This document shows, in pieces, positions 40,039-48,908 of a DNA stretch of 64,000 nucleotides (position 1 is the first letter of the stretch; each line of letters begins with the position of its first letter). Position numbers and translations under genes: made by a program. A model generated the notes under the pieces. The model was given only the letters and a program-made list of their open reading frames with translations. It did no database searches and had not been told where the DNA came from. This DNA comes from Clostridiales bacterium UBA2432. Its GTDB lineage: Bacteria > Bacillota > Clostridia > Lachnospirales > Vallitaleaceae. The stretch lies in the NCBI GenBank assembly GCA_002342805.1, contig DDQW01000096.1:10904-74903 (forward strand). The letters are read 5' to 3'.

Positions 40039-41475
40039 ATGGCAAAAGAGAAAAAAATGGTTGAAGCAATAACGTCAATGGGTGAAGACTTTGCTAAGTG
40101 GTATACGGATGTTGTTAAAAAGTCGGAGTTAGTTGATTATTCAAGTGTACGAGGATGTATGGTTATTAAACCTTATGGATATCGTATTTGGGAATTGATT
40201 CAGCAAGAACTCGATGGTCGTTTTAAAGCAACAGGACATGAAAATGTATATATGCCTATGTTTATTCCTGAAAGTCTCTTGCAGAAGGAAAAAGATCACG
40301 TCGAAGGATTTGCGCCGGAAGTTGCATGGGTTACCCATGGTGGAAATGAAAAATTACAAGAAAGATTGTGTGTGCGTCCGACCTCCGAGACCTTATTTTG
40401 TGAATTTTATTCAAAGGATATTGAGTCTTATCGAGATTTGCCTCGTCTTTATAATCAATGGTGTTCAGTTGTACGATGGGAAAAGACAACACGTCCCTTC
40501 TTACGTTCTTTAGAATTCTTATGGCAAGAGGGACATACTGCACATGCTACGGCTGAGGAAGCTCAAGAAGAGACAATTAAAATGTTAAATGTCTATGCGG
40601 AATTTTGTGAAAATGTATTAGCAATACCTATGATTAAAGGGCGTAAAACCGACAAAGAAAAATTTGCAGGTGCAAACGCGACATATACGATTGAAAGCTT
40701 GATGCACGATGGAAAAGGGCTTCAGTCAGGTACAACACATAACTTCGGAGATGGATTTGCAAAAGCTTTTGGCATCCAATATACAGATGAGAACAATCAA
40801 TTACAATATGTACATCAAACATCATGGGGGATGTCAACACGATTAATTGGTGGTCTTATTATGGTTCATGGTGATGATAATGGTTTGGTTTTACCTCCAA
40901 AGGTTGCACCAATTCAAGTTGCATTAATACCAATTATGCAAAGAAAAGAAGGCGTCTTAGAAAAAGCGAGAGAAGTTGAGCAAATACTCGCCAAGGATTA
41001 TCGGGTAAAACTAGATGAATCCAATAAGAGTCCGGGATGGAAGTTCAGTGAATATGAAATGAAAGGTGTTCCTGTTCGTGTTGAGCTAGGCCCTAAAGAT
41101 ATTGAAAACAATCAAGCGGTTATTGTACGTCGAGATAATCGGGAAAAAATGTTTGTTGCATTAGATAGCTTATCAGAAGAAATCGGTAAGGTTTTGGAAG
41201 ATGTTCAAAAAAGTATGTTTGAAAAGGCAAAAACGCATCGCGATACGCACACCTATACTGCAACGACCATGGATGAAATGCGAAAGATACTCGAAGAAAA
41301 TCCGGGTTTTATCAAAGCTATGTGGTGTGAAGATGAAGCCTGTGAGGTTCAAATCAAGGAAGAAACTGGAGCGACATCACGATGTATGCCTTTTGAACAA
41401 GAACATATTTCGGATACGTGTGTATGCTGTGGAAAACCGGCAAATACAATGGTTTATTGGGGAAAAGCTTATTAA
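40039..41475 (+). CDS. proS: Prolyl-tRNA synthetase (short, eukaryote/archaeon-like type)
   Basis: Charges tRNA-Pro; 478 residues. The start at 40039 is preferred (GAAAGGTGAT upstream); the frame is open back through the T-box but those codons are riboswitch. Class II motif 2 is visible around FCEFYSKDIESYRDLPRLYNQW (split as CEFYSKDIES and LPRLYNQWCSVVRWE), with TRPFLRSLEFLWQEGHTAH following. The C-terminal anticodon domain ends in a Cys-containing zinc-like region (CEDEACE, DTCVCCGKPA) and YWGKAY. It lacks the editing insertion of the 560-residue bacterial type. T-box control couples it to proline-tRNA charging. Confidence 0.96.
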   Translation: MAKEKKMVEAITSMGEDFAKWYTDVVKKSELVDYSSVRGCMVIKPYGYRIWELIQQELDGRFKATGHENVYMPMFIPESLLQKEKDHVEGFAPEVAWVTHGGNEKLQERLCVRPTSETLFCEFYSKDIESYRDLPRLYNQWCSVVRWEKTTRPFLRSLEFLWQEGHTAHATAEEAQEETIKMLNVYAEFCENVLAIPMIKGRKTDKEKFAGANATYTIESLMHDGKGLQSGTTHNFGDGFAKAFGIQYTDENNQLQYVHQTSWGMSTRLIGGLIMVHGDDNGLVLPPKVAPIQVALIPIMQRKEGVLEKAREVEQILAKDYRVKLDESNKSPGWKFSEYEMKGVPVRVELGPKDIENNQAVIVRRDNREKMFVALDSLSEEIGKVLEDVQKSMFEKAKTHRDTHTYTATTMDEMRKILEENPGFIKAMWCEDEACEVQIKEETGATSRCMPFEQEHISDTCVCCGKPANTMVYWGKAY

Positions 41476-41498
41476 ATAAATATATGTATAAATGCATA

Positions 41499-41527
41499 AA
41501 AAAGATGCTCGCTTTGAGCATCTTTTT
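41499..41527. terminator. Terminator between proS and nfu
   Basis: AAAAAGATGCTC/GAGCATCTTTTT with a five-base loop. A and T tracts on both sides allow termination of both converging genes. Confidence 0.88.
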
Positions 41528-41560
41528 CTTAATCGTTTTGTTGCTATTATGCGTAAACCT

Positions 41561-41788
41561 TTATTGTACTTGAATAACGCCGTTAACACCGGGAACTTGT
41601 TCAATTAATACAGTTTCAATAAAGTTTTTTAAAGTCATTGTTGACATTGGGCATCCGCCACAAGCACCTAATAATCGTAAGGATACAATACCTGTATTAT
41701 CAACACTAACAAACTCGACATCACCACCATCACGTTGTAGGGCAGGACGTACATCTTCAAGTGCTAATTTGATTTGATCTTCCATCAT
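41561..41788 (-). CDS. NifU C-terminal-domain (Nfu-type) Fe-S protein
   Basis: Seventy-five-residue protein equal to the Nfu domain, which binds or carries an iron-sulfur cluster for delivery to target proteins. The core motif is LRLLGACGGCPMSTMTLK with the CxxC, and the N-terminal half has VRPALQRDGGDVEFV. The start is a double ATG at 41788/41785 after AAGGAG. It is a single gene with its own promoter, converging on proS. Confidence 0.94.
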   Translation of the reverse strand: MMEDQIKLALEDVRPALQRDGGDVEFVSVDNTGIVSLRLLGACGGCPMSTMTLKNFIETVLIEQVPGVNGVIQVQ

Positions 41789-41829
41789 ATAAAAACTCCT
41801 TCGCAGTCATTGTTTTTTTTAACTATTAT

Positions 41830-41858
41830 ATGATACTTGTTTTAGATTGATTTGTCAA
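41830..41858 (-). promoter_or_regulatory. Candidate nfu promoter
   Basis: On the minus strand, TTGACA (plus 41853-41858), 17-bp spacer, TATCAT (plus 41830-41835). Confidence 0.5.
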
Positions 41859-41878
41859 TTTCTTATAGAGAGTTTTAC

Positions 41879-41907
41879 TTGTTCAAGTGATACAGCAATG
41901 CTATAAT
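41879..41907 (+). promoter_or_regulatory. Promoter of the diguanylate cyclase gene
   Basis: TTGTTC (41879-41884), 17-bp spacer, TATAAT (41902-41907), 55 bp before the start codon. Confidence 0.6.
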
Positions 41908-41962
41908 TAATCTCATAAGAAGATTCAGCAGATTCATAATAAACTGAAAAGTTGGTGGTTAT

Positions 41963-43306
41963 ATGACGAATAATAAATTGATACGAAAATCATTACCATA
42001 TATTATTGGCGTTATCATATTTTTAATACTAAGCATGGTAGCGGATAGTCAAATAGCAAAGAATCAAGACTCAGAACGGCTAAAAGTAGCAGGTCGATAC
42101 TCAGCCTTTCAGTATGAGCTGACGAGTATACTTGATCGTGAAGTCACCTTGATGAAAGGAATCATTACATTACTAAGTTTTAAGAAAATGCAAATCTCAG
42201 ATGAAGAGATATATGGATATATTGATTCCCTTATCACAGAACAACAAAAACTTATTCGAAATATAAGTATCTTAGAAGATACAACAATTCGTTGGGCATA
42301 TCCGGTGGAATCAGAACGAGGAGCCATTGGTATTGATTTGGCAACGGTTGATGGTCAAAAACGAGGTGTCCTAACAGTAAAAGAAAATCGTGTAAACTAT
42401 TTTCAAGGACCTGTGAATTTGGTTCAAGGTGGCCAAGGATATATTATACGATTGCCTATCTTACATGAAGACCAATCCTACGGGGGCCAACTAAGTCTTG
42501 TCATTGACCGAGAGGAATACATGAATCAGATTCAACGCATTGCGATGAAAAGCAATATACGCATTCACATTGTTTCTAAGTTAGATCGTACTATTGTCTA
42601 TGAAGACTTATCCGTATTGGAAGAAAAACCTTTAGTCTTTGAATTGGAAACGGATCGGATGAATTTAGATATTTATGTTGTTCCCATGAACGGGTGGAAC
42701 GATAACACACTGACCTTACTAGCAGGTTTTGTTATTAGTTTGCTGGTAAGCGTTGCTATAGGTGTTGGCATTTGGTATAATCTTCAAGCAACTAAAAAAC
42801 TTGAGAAGATGGCCAATAGAGATTTTCTTACAGGCATGTATAATCGACATTTTTTTGACGAATATATTAGTATTGTTATTGGAGAAGCACGACGGACAAA
42901 AGAAGACATTGGTTTTGTTATTATGGACTTAAATAATTTCAAAGCGATTAATGATACATATGGTCATTTGATTGGCGATGAAGTGTTGAAAAAAACAGCA
43001 CGTGTACTTAATGAACATTGTAGAAGTAAAGATGTTGTTTTTCGAATTGGTGGCGATGAATTCTTAATCATTTTACCAAATATTGCATCACATAAGGTAA
43101 TCAAAGAATTTATTAAGCGCATTGAAGATTCTTTTGAAGATGAATTTATGTTTGGTCAACAATCTATTCGGATTTCTCCAGCCATAGGCTATGGATTGTA
43201 TCCTGAAGATGGTGTGGACGTAGATTCAGTAACACGTGCAGCCGATGAAAGAATGTATGCAAATAAAAGCGAATACAAACAAGAAGCGAGAAAGGGACTA
43301 GAATGA
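41963..43306 (+). CDS. Membrane diguanylate cyclase (GGDEF)
   Basis: Makes cyclic di-GMP from GTP; 447 residues. Membrane helix about 12-28, extracellular sensor about 32-245 with a probable Cache/CHASE-like fold (conserved subfamily not recognised), second helix about 250-272, then the GGDEF domain with MANRDFLTGMYNRHFF and active-site IGGDEFLIILP. An intact inhibitory I-site RxxD (RSKD) lies five residues before GGDEF, so product inhibition is likely. There is no EAL domain. Its stop codon overlaps the start of the next gene, indicating translational coupling to an FAD protein. Confidence 0.94.
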   Translation: MTNNKLIRKSLPYIIGVIIFLILSMVADSQIAKNQDSERLKVAGRYSAFQYELTSILDREVTLMKGIITLLSFKKMQISDEEIYGYIDSLITEQQKLIRNISILEDTTIRWAYPVESERGAIGIDLATVDGQKRGVLTVKENRVNYFQGPVNLVQGGQGYIIRLPILHEDQSYGGQLSLVIDREEYMNQIQRIAMKSNIRIHIVSKLDRTIVYEDLSVLEEKPLVFELETDRMNLDIYVVPMNGWNDNTLTLLAGFVISLLVSVAIGVGIWYNLQATKKLEKMANRDFLTGMYNRHFFDEYISIVIGEARRTKEDIGFVIMDLNNFKAINDTYGHLIGDEVLKKTARVLNEHCRSKDVVFRIGGDEFLIILPNIASHKVIKEFIKRIEDSFEDEFMFGQQSIRISPAIGYGLYPEDGVDVDSVTRAADERMYANKSEYKQEARKGLE

Positions 43307-44679
43307 TGTATGATATTATAATTGTTGGAGCAGGAGCTGCAGGAGTGTTCTGTTCACATGAGTTAGTTAAAAATTCACCAGATAAGAAAATATTGATGTT
43401 AGAAAAAGGGCGTCCACTCGATCAAAGAAGTTGTCCCAAAAAAACACATGGAGTCAAAGAATGTAAGTGTAAGACATGTTCAATCATGGAAGGATTCTAT
43501 GGTGCGGGTGGTTTTTCAGATGGAAAGTATAATATCACGAATAATTTTGGTGGTGATTTATATGAGTATATTGGAGCGGATGAAGCACTCGAACTTATGT
43601 GGGAAGTGGACCGCATTAATTTAAGTATGGGCGGAGAAGATGCAAAACTCTATTCAACAACGAATGGGGACCTAAAGCGTAAAGCCTTAAGACATGATTT
43701 ACACTTATTGGATGCAAAAGTACGTCACTTAGGAACAGACAGAAACTTAGTGATTGCATCGAATATGTATGATTACATTAAAGATAAAATGGATATTCGA
43801 TTTAACAACGAAGTTGTTAATCTGGAAAAGATAGATGATCACTTCATCGTAGAGACTAATCAAGATACATTTAAGGGTAAAAAACTGATTGTAGCAACTG
43901 GACGAACTGGTTCTAGTTGGATTGGAAAACTTTGCGAAAAGTTCAATATACCGACAACAAATAATCGTGTTGATATTGGGGTTAGGGTTGAATTACCGGC
44001 CTTGATTTTTAAACATATTACGGATGACGTTTATGAAAGTAAAATTGTATATAAAACAGAAAAATATAATGACTTGGTGCGAACTTTTTGTATGAACCCA
44101 TATGGAGAAGTTGTTACGGAAAACTATGGGGATATCGTCACAGTAAATGGTCACAGTTATGCAGATCCGAAACTTCATACGGAGAATACGAACTTCGCGT
44201 TACTGGTTACCAATCGATTTACGGAGCCCTTTAAGAACAGTAATGAGTATGGAGAGTCGATAGCACGATTAAGTAATATGCTGGGTGGCGGTGTGCTTAT
44301 GCAAAGATTTGGAGACCTAATAAAAGGTCGTCGCAGTAGTGAACGACGTATGCGAAAGTGCTTTACACGACCTACCATGGATGCAACACCGGGAGATTTA
44401 AGTTTGGTTATTCCTAAGCGTCAATTAGATGATATCATCGAGATGATCTACGCCTTAGATAAGATTGCACCGGGAACGGCAAATGAAGATACCTTATTAT
44501 ATGGTGTTGAAGTGAAGTTTTACAATTCGAATGTACAGGTAAACCAAGATTTAGAAACGTCTGTAAAAGGTTTATATGTTTTGGGTGATTGCTCAGGAGT
44601 AACGCACTCCTTATCTCAAGCTGCGGCAAGTGGTATTCATGTAGCGCGTATCTTAGCAAAGGAGGGGCTTGATGATTGA
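43303..44679 (+). CDS. FAD-dependent oxidoreductase (COG2509-like)
   Basis: Flavoprotein of 458 residues. The N-terminal FAD-binding motif is DIIIVGAGAAGVFCSHEL. A cysteine cluster at Cys44, Cys54, Cys56 and Cys59 is followed by FYGAGGFSDGKY. IVATGRTGSSW marks the middle, and the C-terminal FAD motif is GLYVLGDCSGVTHSLSQAA. This layout matches the uncharacterised FAD-dependent dehydrogenase group COG2509. The cysteines might hold a metal or cluster, and the substrate is unknown. The ATG overlaps the stop of the cyclase gene, and the ABC ATPase start overlaps its own end. Confidence 0.85.
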   Translation: MMYDIIIVGAGAAGVFCSHELVKNSPDKKILMLEKGRPLDQRSCPKKTHGVKECKCKTCSIMEGFYGAGGFSDGKYNITNNFGGDLYEYIGADEALELMWEVDRINLSMGGEDAKLYSTTNGDLKRKALRHDLHLLDAKVRHLGTDRNLVIASNMYDYIKDKMDIRFNNEVVNLEKIDDHFIVETNQDTFKGKKLIVATGRTGSSWIGKLCEKFNIPTTNNRVDIGVRVELPALIFKHITDDVYESKIVYKTEKYNDLVRTFCMNPYGEVVTENYGDIVTVNGHSYADPKLHTENTNFALLVTNRFTEPFKNSNEYGESIARLSNMLGGGVLMQRFGDLIKGRRSSERRMRKCFTRPTMDATPGDLSLVIPKRQLDDIIEMIYALDKIAPGTANEDTLLYGVEVKFYNSNVQVNQDLETSVKGLYVLGDCSGVTHSLSQAAASGIHVARILAKEGLDD

Positions 44680-45460
44680 AGTAGTTGATTTTTCTAAAGT
44701 CTATCAATTAGGAAAAAAACAACGTAATGAACTTAAAACACAAGATAAAACAAAAAAAGCAGTGGATCATATTAGTTTTAAAGCACATGATGGAGAAATT
44801 TTTGGCTTGTTAGGACCCAATGGAGCAGGTAAGACAACAACGCTAAGAACCCTATCAACCTTAATCAAGCCAACAAAAGGTACCTTGATGGTTCAAGGGA
44901 TCGATGTTACCAAAGATGAAAAAGAAGTTCGGCGAAAAATTGGGTTTTTAACAAACGAATTAAAGTTGGATAAACATTTTACTCCCGCCTATACGGTGGA
45001 ATATTTTGGACAACTTCATGGAATGAAAAAGGAAATGATTAAGCAACGACGTCAAGAACTTTTTGATTATTTTGATATCACCAAATTTCAACAAAAGAAG
45101 ATTGCTGAATTATCAACCGGAATGACCCAAAAACTTTCGCTTGTAGTAAGTTTGATCCACGATCCGGAAGTAGTCATTTTTGATGAACCCACCAATGGAT
45201 TGGATATTATTACGGCAAAAGCTGTGACAGATTATCTTCAACACTTAAAAGCAAGTGGAAAACTTATCATTATTTCGACGCATATCATGAACGTTGCAGA
45301 AAAGCTCTGTGATCGTATTGGTATTATTATTGAAGGAAAGATTGTGGCAAAAGGCCATATTGAAGAAATATGTACTGAACTTGAAGCATCCAATTTGGAA
45401 GATGCCTTTTTTAAATTATATCAAATCCATCATACAGATGTAATGAAAGGGGGCATATAA
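44672..45460 (+). CDS. ABC exporter ATPase (NatA-like)
   Basis: ATPase of 262 residues for an ABC-2 type exporter. Walker A is GPNGAGKTTT, Walker B VVIFDEPTNGLD and the H-loop IIISTHIMN. The signature reads LSTGMTQKLSL. The chosen ATG follows GGAGGGG; a TTG one codon earlier is also possible. The first bases overlap the FAD gene. With the permease 0 bp downstream it forms a two-gene exporter resembling NatAB, known in Bacillus for sodium extrusion; the substrate here is unproven. Confidence 0.9.
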   Translation: MIEVVDFSKVYQLGKKQRNELKTQDKTKKAVDHISFKAHDGEIFGLLGPNGAGKTTTLRTLSTLIKPTKGTLMVQGIDVTKDEKEVRRKIGFLTNELKLDKHFTPAYTVEYFGQLHGMKKEMIKQRRQELFDYFDITKFQQKKIAELSTGMTQKLSLVVSLIHDPEVVIFDEPTNGLDIITAKAVTDYLQHLKASGKLIIISTHIMNVAEKLCDRIGIIIEGKIVAKGHIEEICTELEASNLEDAFFKLYQIHHTDVMKGGI

Positions 45461-46663
45461 ATGTTGCGCGTGGTTATAAAAAAAGAACTCTTACGCGTTT
45501 TTACTGATCGTAGGCTTGTTTTTTCAGCCTTTATATTGCCGGCACTTAGTATTTTTATCCTATATTCTTTGATGGGAAAAATGATTGGAAATATGGCGGA
45601 ATCTATTGACGAGCATGTACCTTTGGTCAAAGTCGCCAATGTTCCGGAATCCTTCAAAACATATATTGAGTCTGAAATCGTTCAAGTAGAGTATATTGAT
45701 TCTACAGCGATGGATACGACAAAGGATGAAATTTTAGAAGGAGATACAGAATTACTCCTTGTTTTTCCGGATACATTTGAAGCCAATATTAATGCCTATG
45801 AAGTAGCAACAAAACCGGATCTTGATTTGTTTTATAATCCGTCGGAGGAATATTCCCAATCCGCAAAAAGTTTGTTTGAATATACGATTTTACCTGAGTA
45901 TGAAGAGATTTTATTGATGGAGAGATTTGGTGGAATTGCTGCATTTACAGCCTTTACAATCAATCAAGAAAATCAAGAAGCTAAAATTGTTGAAGCTGGC
46001 AAAGAGGTAGGCTTTGGTCTGTCCTTTATGATGCCCATGCTTTTGAATATTATGCTGTTTGCTGGAGCAATGGGAATTGGAATTGACGTGATTGCAGGAG
46101 AAAAAGAGCGTGGAACGATGGCGACCATGCTACTAACACCGGTTAATCGTGAAACGATTGCCATGGGAAAAGTTTTGAGCCTAGGAATAGTTGCTGTAAT
46201 CAGTGCATTATGCACCTTTGGAGCGATTATTGCATCACTGCCCAATGCAGCGAATCTATTAGCAGCAGGCAATGAAGTTTCATTGGCAGGACTTGCTTTT
46301 TCGCCGATGGATTATATCATGCTTTTGGTTATTTTAATTATTCAAGTCGGTATTTTTGTTGGATTAATCTGCTTAATATCTGTTATTGCCAAGAGTGTAA
46401 AAGAAGCAGGGACATACATATCGCCTATATATATATTGGTGATGATTTCAGCTTTTGCAACGGTATTTACATCCGGCGAAGTGAAAATGTTTAATTATTT
46501 TATACCGGTACTGGGAAATGTCTTCGCAATCAAAGAATTATTACTTAGAGAACTATCTTATATGGAATTTGGAGTAACGGTAGGAATTTCAATAACCTTA
46601 ATATTAATTTTATTAAAGTTCATTACCCTTGCGTTTAATAATGAAAAAATAATGTTGAACTAG
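45461..46663 (+). CDS. ABC-2 type permease (NatB-like)
   Basis: Membrane subunit of 400 residues. One helix at about 20-40 is followed by a long extracellular region (about 45-180). Five further helices lie between about 185 and 395, including FGLSFMMPMLLNIMLFAGAM and ISVIAKSVKEAGTYISPIYI. GEKERGTMATMLLTPVNRET between helices is the coupling motif typical of NatB/ABC-2 permeases. It starts immediately after the ATPase stop. Confidence 0.9.
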   Translation: MLRVVIKKELLRVFTDRRLVFSAFILPALSIFILYSLMGKMIGNMAESIDEHVPLVKVANVPESFKTYIESEIVQVEYIDSTAMDTTKDEILEGDTELLLVFPDTFEANINAYEVATKPDLDLFYNPSEEYSQSAKSLFEYTILPEYEEILLMERFGGIAAFTAFTINQENQEAKIVEAGKEVGFGLSFMMPMLLNIMLFAGAMGIGIDVIAGEKERGTMATMLLTPVNRETIAMGKVLSLGIVAVISALCTFGAIIASLPNAANLLAAGNEVSLAGLAFSPMDYIMLLVILIIQVGIFVGLICLISVIAKSVKEAGTYISPIYILVMISAFATVFTSGEVKMFNYFIPVLGNVFAIKELLLRELSYMEFGVTVGISITLILILLKFITLAFNNEKIMLN

Positions 46664-46685
46664 CTGGACTTACTGGAGGTAAACT

Positions 46686-47663
46686 ATGGAACCGATATTT
46701 TTTAATCCGGATTTTAAAGAACGTGTATGGGGAGGCGAGAAACTTGCCACTGTACTCAATAAATCCGTTCCCTTTAAACATACGGGCGAAAGTTGGGAAG
46801 TTGCTTGTCACAAGAACGGCCAATCAAAAGTACGGTTTGGTCAATATACCGGATTGACATTGGAAGAACTATTGATTCAAGACGGTGAAAAAATTCTAGG
46901 AAAACCCTTTGTAGACGGGGACAAATTTCCCCTTCTTATTAAATTTATCGATGCAAAGGAAAAATTATCCGTTCAAGTGCATCCAGATGATGCATATGCG
47001 TGGGAGCATGAAAACGGAGAATATGGAAAAAGCGAAGCTTGGTATGTTTTACAGGCAGATCCGGGTTCGAAACTGATTGCGGGACTGAAATCAGGTGTTA
47101 GCAAAGAAGAGTTTATAGAAAAGCTGAATATGAATCGATTAGAAGAAGTATTAAATGAGATTGAAGTCAAAGCAGGAGACGTTCTAGATATACCGGCAGG
47201 TTTAATCCATGCAATCGGTGATGGTATTTTGTTAGCAGAAGTACAGCAAAACTCAGATACAACATATCGGGTATATGACTGGGGGCGTGTTGGCTTAGAT
47301 GGAAAGCCTAGAGACTTACATATTCAGTCATCAATTGATGTTATTGATTTTACAGGTATGCATTCTACAGAGCTTGCAAAGCCTTTAATACGTAAATCTG
47401 AAGGATATACAATCAAGGAGTTTGTGCGTAATTCGTATTTTATATTGGATGAGATTGAAGTCCAAGATATGTTTACATCAGAGGGACGTGGCAACTATTT
47501 TGAAATATTTATGTGTGTAGACGGTGCCATGCATTTGACCTATATGGATGGAAAATTACCGGTGGTAAAAGGTGATGTATTCATCATACCTGCAAAATTA
47601 CAGGATTATTATCTGAAAGGTCATGGGAAACTCGTACGTACATATATAGAAGAGAAGGCTTAG
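46686..47663 (+). CDS. manA: Mannose-6-phosphate isomerase, class I
   Basis: Zinc enzyme interconverting mannose 6-phosphate and fructose 6-phosphate; 325 residues, the short Firmicutes form. Metal-binding residues are in LSVQVHPDDAYAW, the Glu in SEAWYVLQ, and the His in PAGLIHAIGDG. YDWGRVGLDGKPRDLH is the C-terminal family motif. TGGAGGT precedes the ATG. cca follows 1 bp after its stop. With the phosphohexomutase downstream it may feed GDP-mannose or glycan synthesis, or mannose catabolism. Confidence 0.95.
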   Translation: MEPIFFNPDFKERVWGGEKLATVLNKSVPFKHTGESWEVACHKNGQSKVRFGQYTGLTLEELLIQDGEKILGKPFVDGDKFPLLIKFIDAKEKLSVQVHPDDAYAWEHENGEYGKSEAWYVLQADPGSKLIAGLKSGVSKEEFIEKLNMNRLEEVLNEIEVKAGDVLDIPAGLIHAIGDGILLAEVQQNSDTTYRVYDWGRVGLDGKPRDLHIQSSIDVIDFTGMHSTELAKPLIRKSEGYTIKEFVRNSYFILDEIEVQDMFTSEGRGNYFEIFMCVDGAMHLTYMDGKLPVVKGDVFIIPAKLQDYYLKGHGKLVRTYIEEKA

Positions 47664-47664
47664 A

Positions 47665-48900
47665 ATGATACAGTTTAATTTACCGAAAAATGTTGAATAT
47701 ATTTTGGAAAAAATTCACGAAAGTGGTGAAGAGGCATATATTGTAGGTGGTTGTGTCCGTGATGCGATAATGGGAATGAAACCTGAGGATTATGACATTA
47801 CAACATCCGGACAACCAGAACATATAAAAAGCCTTTTTCGTAAAACGATTGATACCGGACTGGAGCATGGAACGGTTACGATATTATTGGGTGGTGAAGG
47901 ATATGAAGTGACAACATATCGAATTGAAGGAAAATATGAAGATTATCGCCGACCAACCGAAGTAAAGTTTACCCGTATGTTAGCTGAAGATTTGTTACGG
48001 CGAGATTTTACGATTAATGCTATGGCCTATAATCAGTTTGAAGGTATTATTGACTTATACAATGGCCAAGAAGACATAAAAAGAAAATTGTTACGTTGTG
48101 TAGGACATCCTGAAGATCGTTTTAATGAAGATGCACTTCGTATGTTACGAGCTATTCGATTTAGCGCCAAGTTGGATTTTGATATTGAAGAGGCGACCTA
48201 TGCAGCAATGAAAAAATATGCATATCTTATTGAATATGTTAGTGCTGAAAGAATTTATACGGAGATGACTAAGACCTTATTGTCAAAGGAACCTTGGCGA
48301 ATAGAAGAACTGGCTAATTGCGGTTTGATTCAGCATATTTTGCCGGAGTGGATTATTACTCTTGAAGATTCATCTGTATATGAGCAATTAACTCGTGTTC
48401 CTGACACTTTACATTTGAGATGGGCGGTATATTTATCAGCCATTCTATCTGCCTATGAACATCATCCGAAACAAAGCGATATGATTAGACATATTTTGAA
48501 AGAATTACGTTTTGATAATAAAACAAGTCACAAGGTGAATGTGTTGATAAGCCATGCGAAAAATGAAATTGCTGTGGATAAAGTCTCCATTCGAAAACAA
48601 GCGAGTTTAATTGGTCCATTAATGCTCTATGATTTGTTAATGTTTAAAGAAGCAAAAGGATATATTACATCATCTGAATTTTTGAAAATTCGTGAATTAC
48701 TCGATGAGATCATTCGAGATAATGACTGCTTATCGATAAAAGCCCTTGATATTAGTGGAAAAGACTTGATTGAGATGGGGATACAACAAGGGCAGCGTGT
48801 CGGCCAGATTTTGCAAGAACTCCTAGAACATGTTCTGAAGTATCCGAAAGACAATAAAAAAAATATTTTGGAAGATATCATTCAAAATAAAATGAAGTAG
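47665..48900 (+). CDS. cca: CCA tRNA nucleotidyltransferase
   Basis: Adds or repairs the 3' CCA of tRNAs; 411 residues, class II. The nucleotidyltransferase motif is YIVGGCVRDAIMG with the catalytic acids in PEDYDITTS. YRRPTEVKF, RRDFTINAMAYN and EDALRMLRAIRFSAKLDF are the template and neck motifs. The C-terminal helical body is normal. None of the three tRNA genes in this window encodes CCA, so the enzyme must build the 3' end from scratch. Translation is nearly coupled with manA (1-bp gap). Confidence 0.96.
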   Translation: MIQFNLPKNVEYILEKIHESGEEAYIVGGCVRDAIMGMKPEDYDITTSGQPEHIKSLFRKTIDTGLEHGTVTILLGGEGYEVTTYRIEGKYEDYRRPTEVKFTRMLAEDLLRRDFTINAMAYNQFEGIIDLYNGQEDIKRKLLRCVGHPEDRFNEDALRMLRAIRFSAKLDFDIEEATYAAMKKYAYLIEYVSAERIYTEMTKTLLSKEPWRIEELANCGLIQHILPEWIITLEDSSVYEQLTRVPDTLHLRWAVYLSAILSAYEHHPKQSDMIRHILKELRFDNKTSHKVNVLISHAKNEIAVDKVSIRKQASLIGPLMLYDLLMFKEAKGYITSSEFLKIRELLDEIIRDNDCLSIKALDISGKDLIEMGIQQGQRVGQILQELLEHVLKYPKDNKKNILEDIIQNKMK

Positions 48901-48908
48901 GTAGGAAA

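Noticed and set aside
41201..41479. Plus-strand open frames inside proS, mtl and fapA (for example 41201-41479, 40214-40513, 19734-19946)
   Set aside because: They lie wholly in another frame of well-supported genes and have no independent start signals or recognisable domains.
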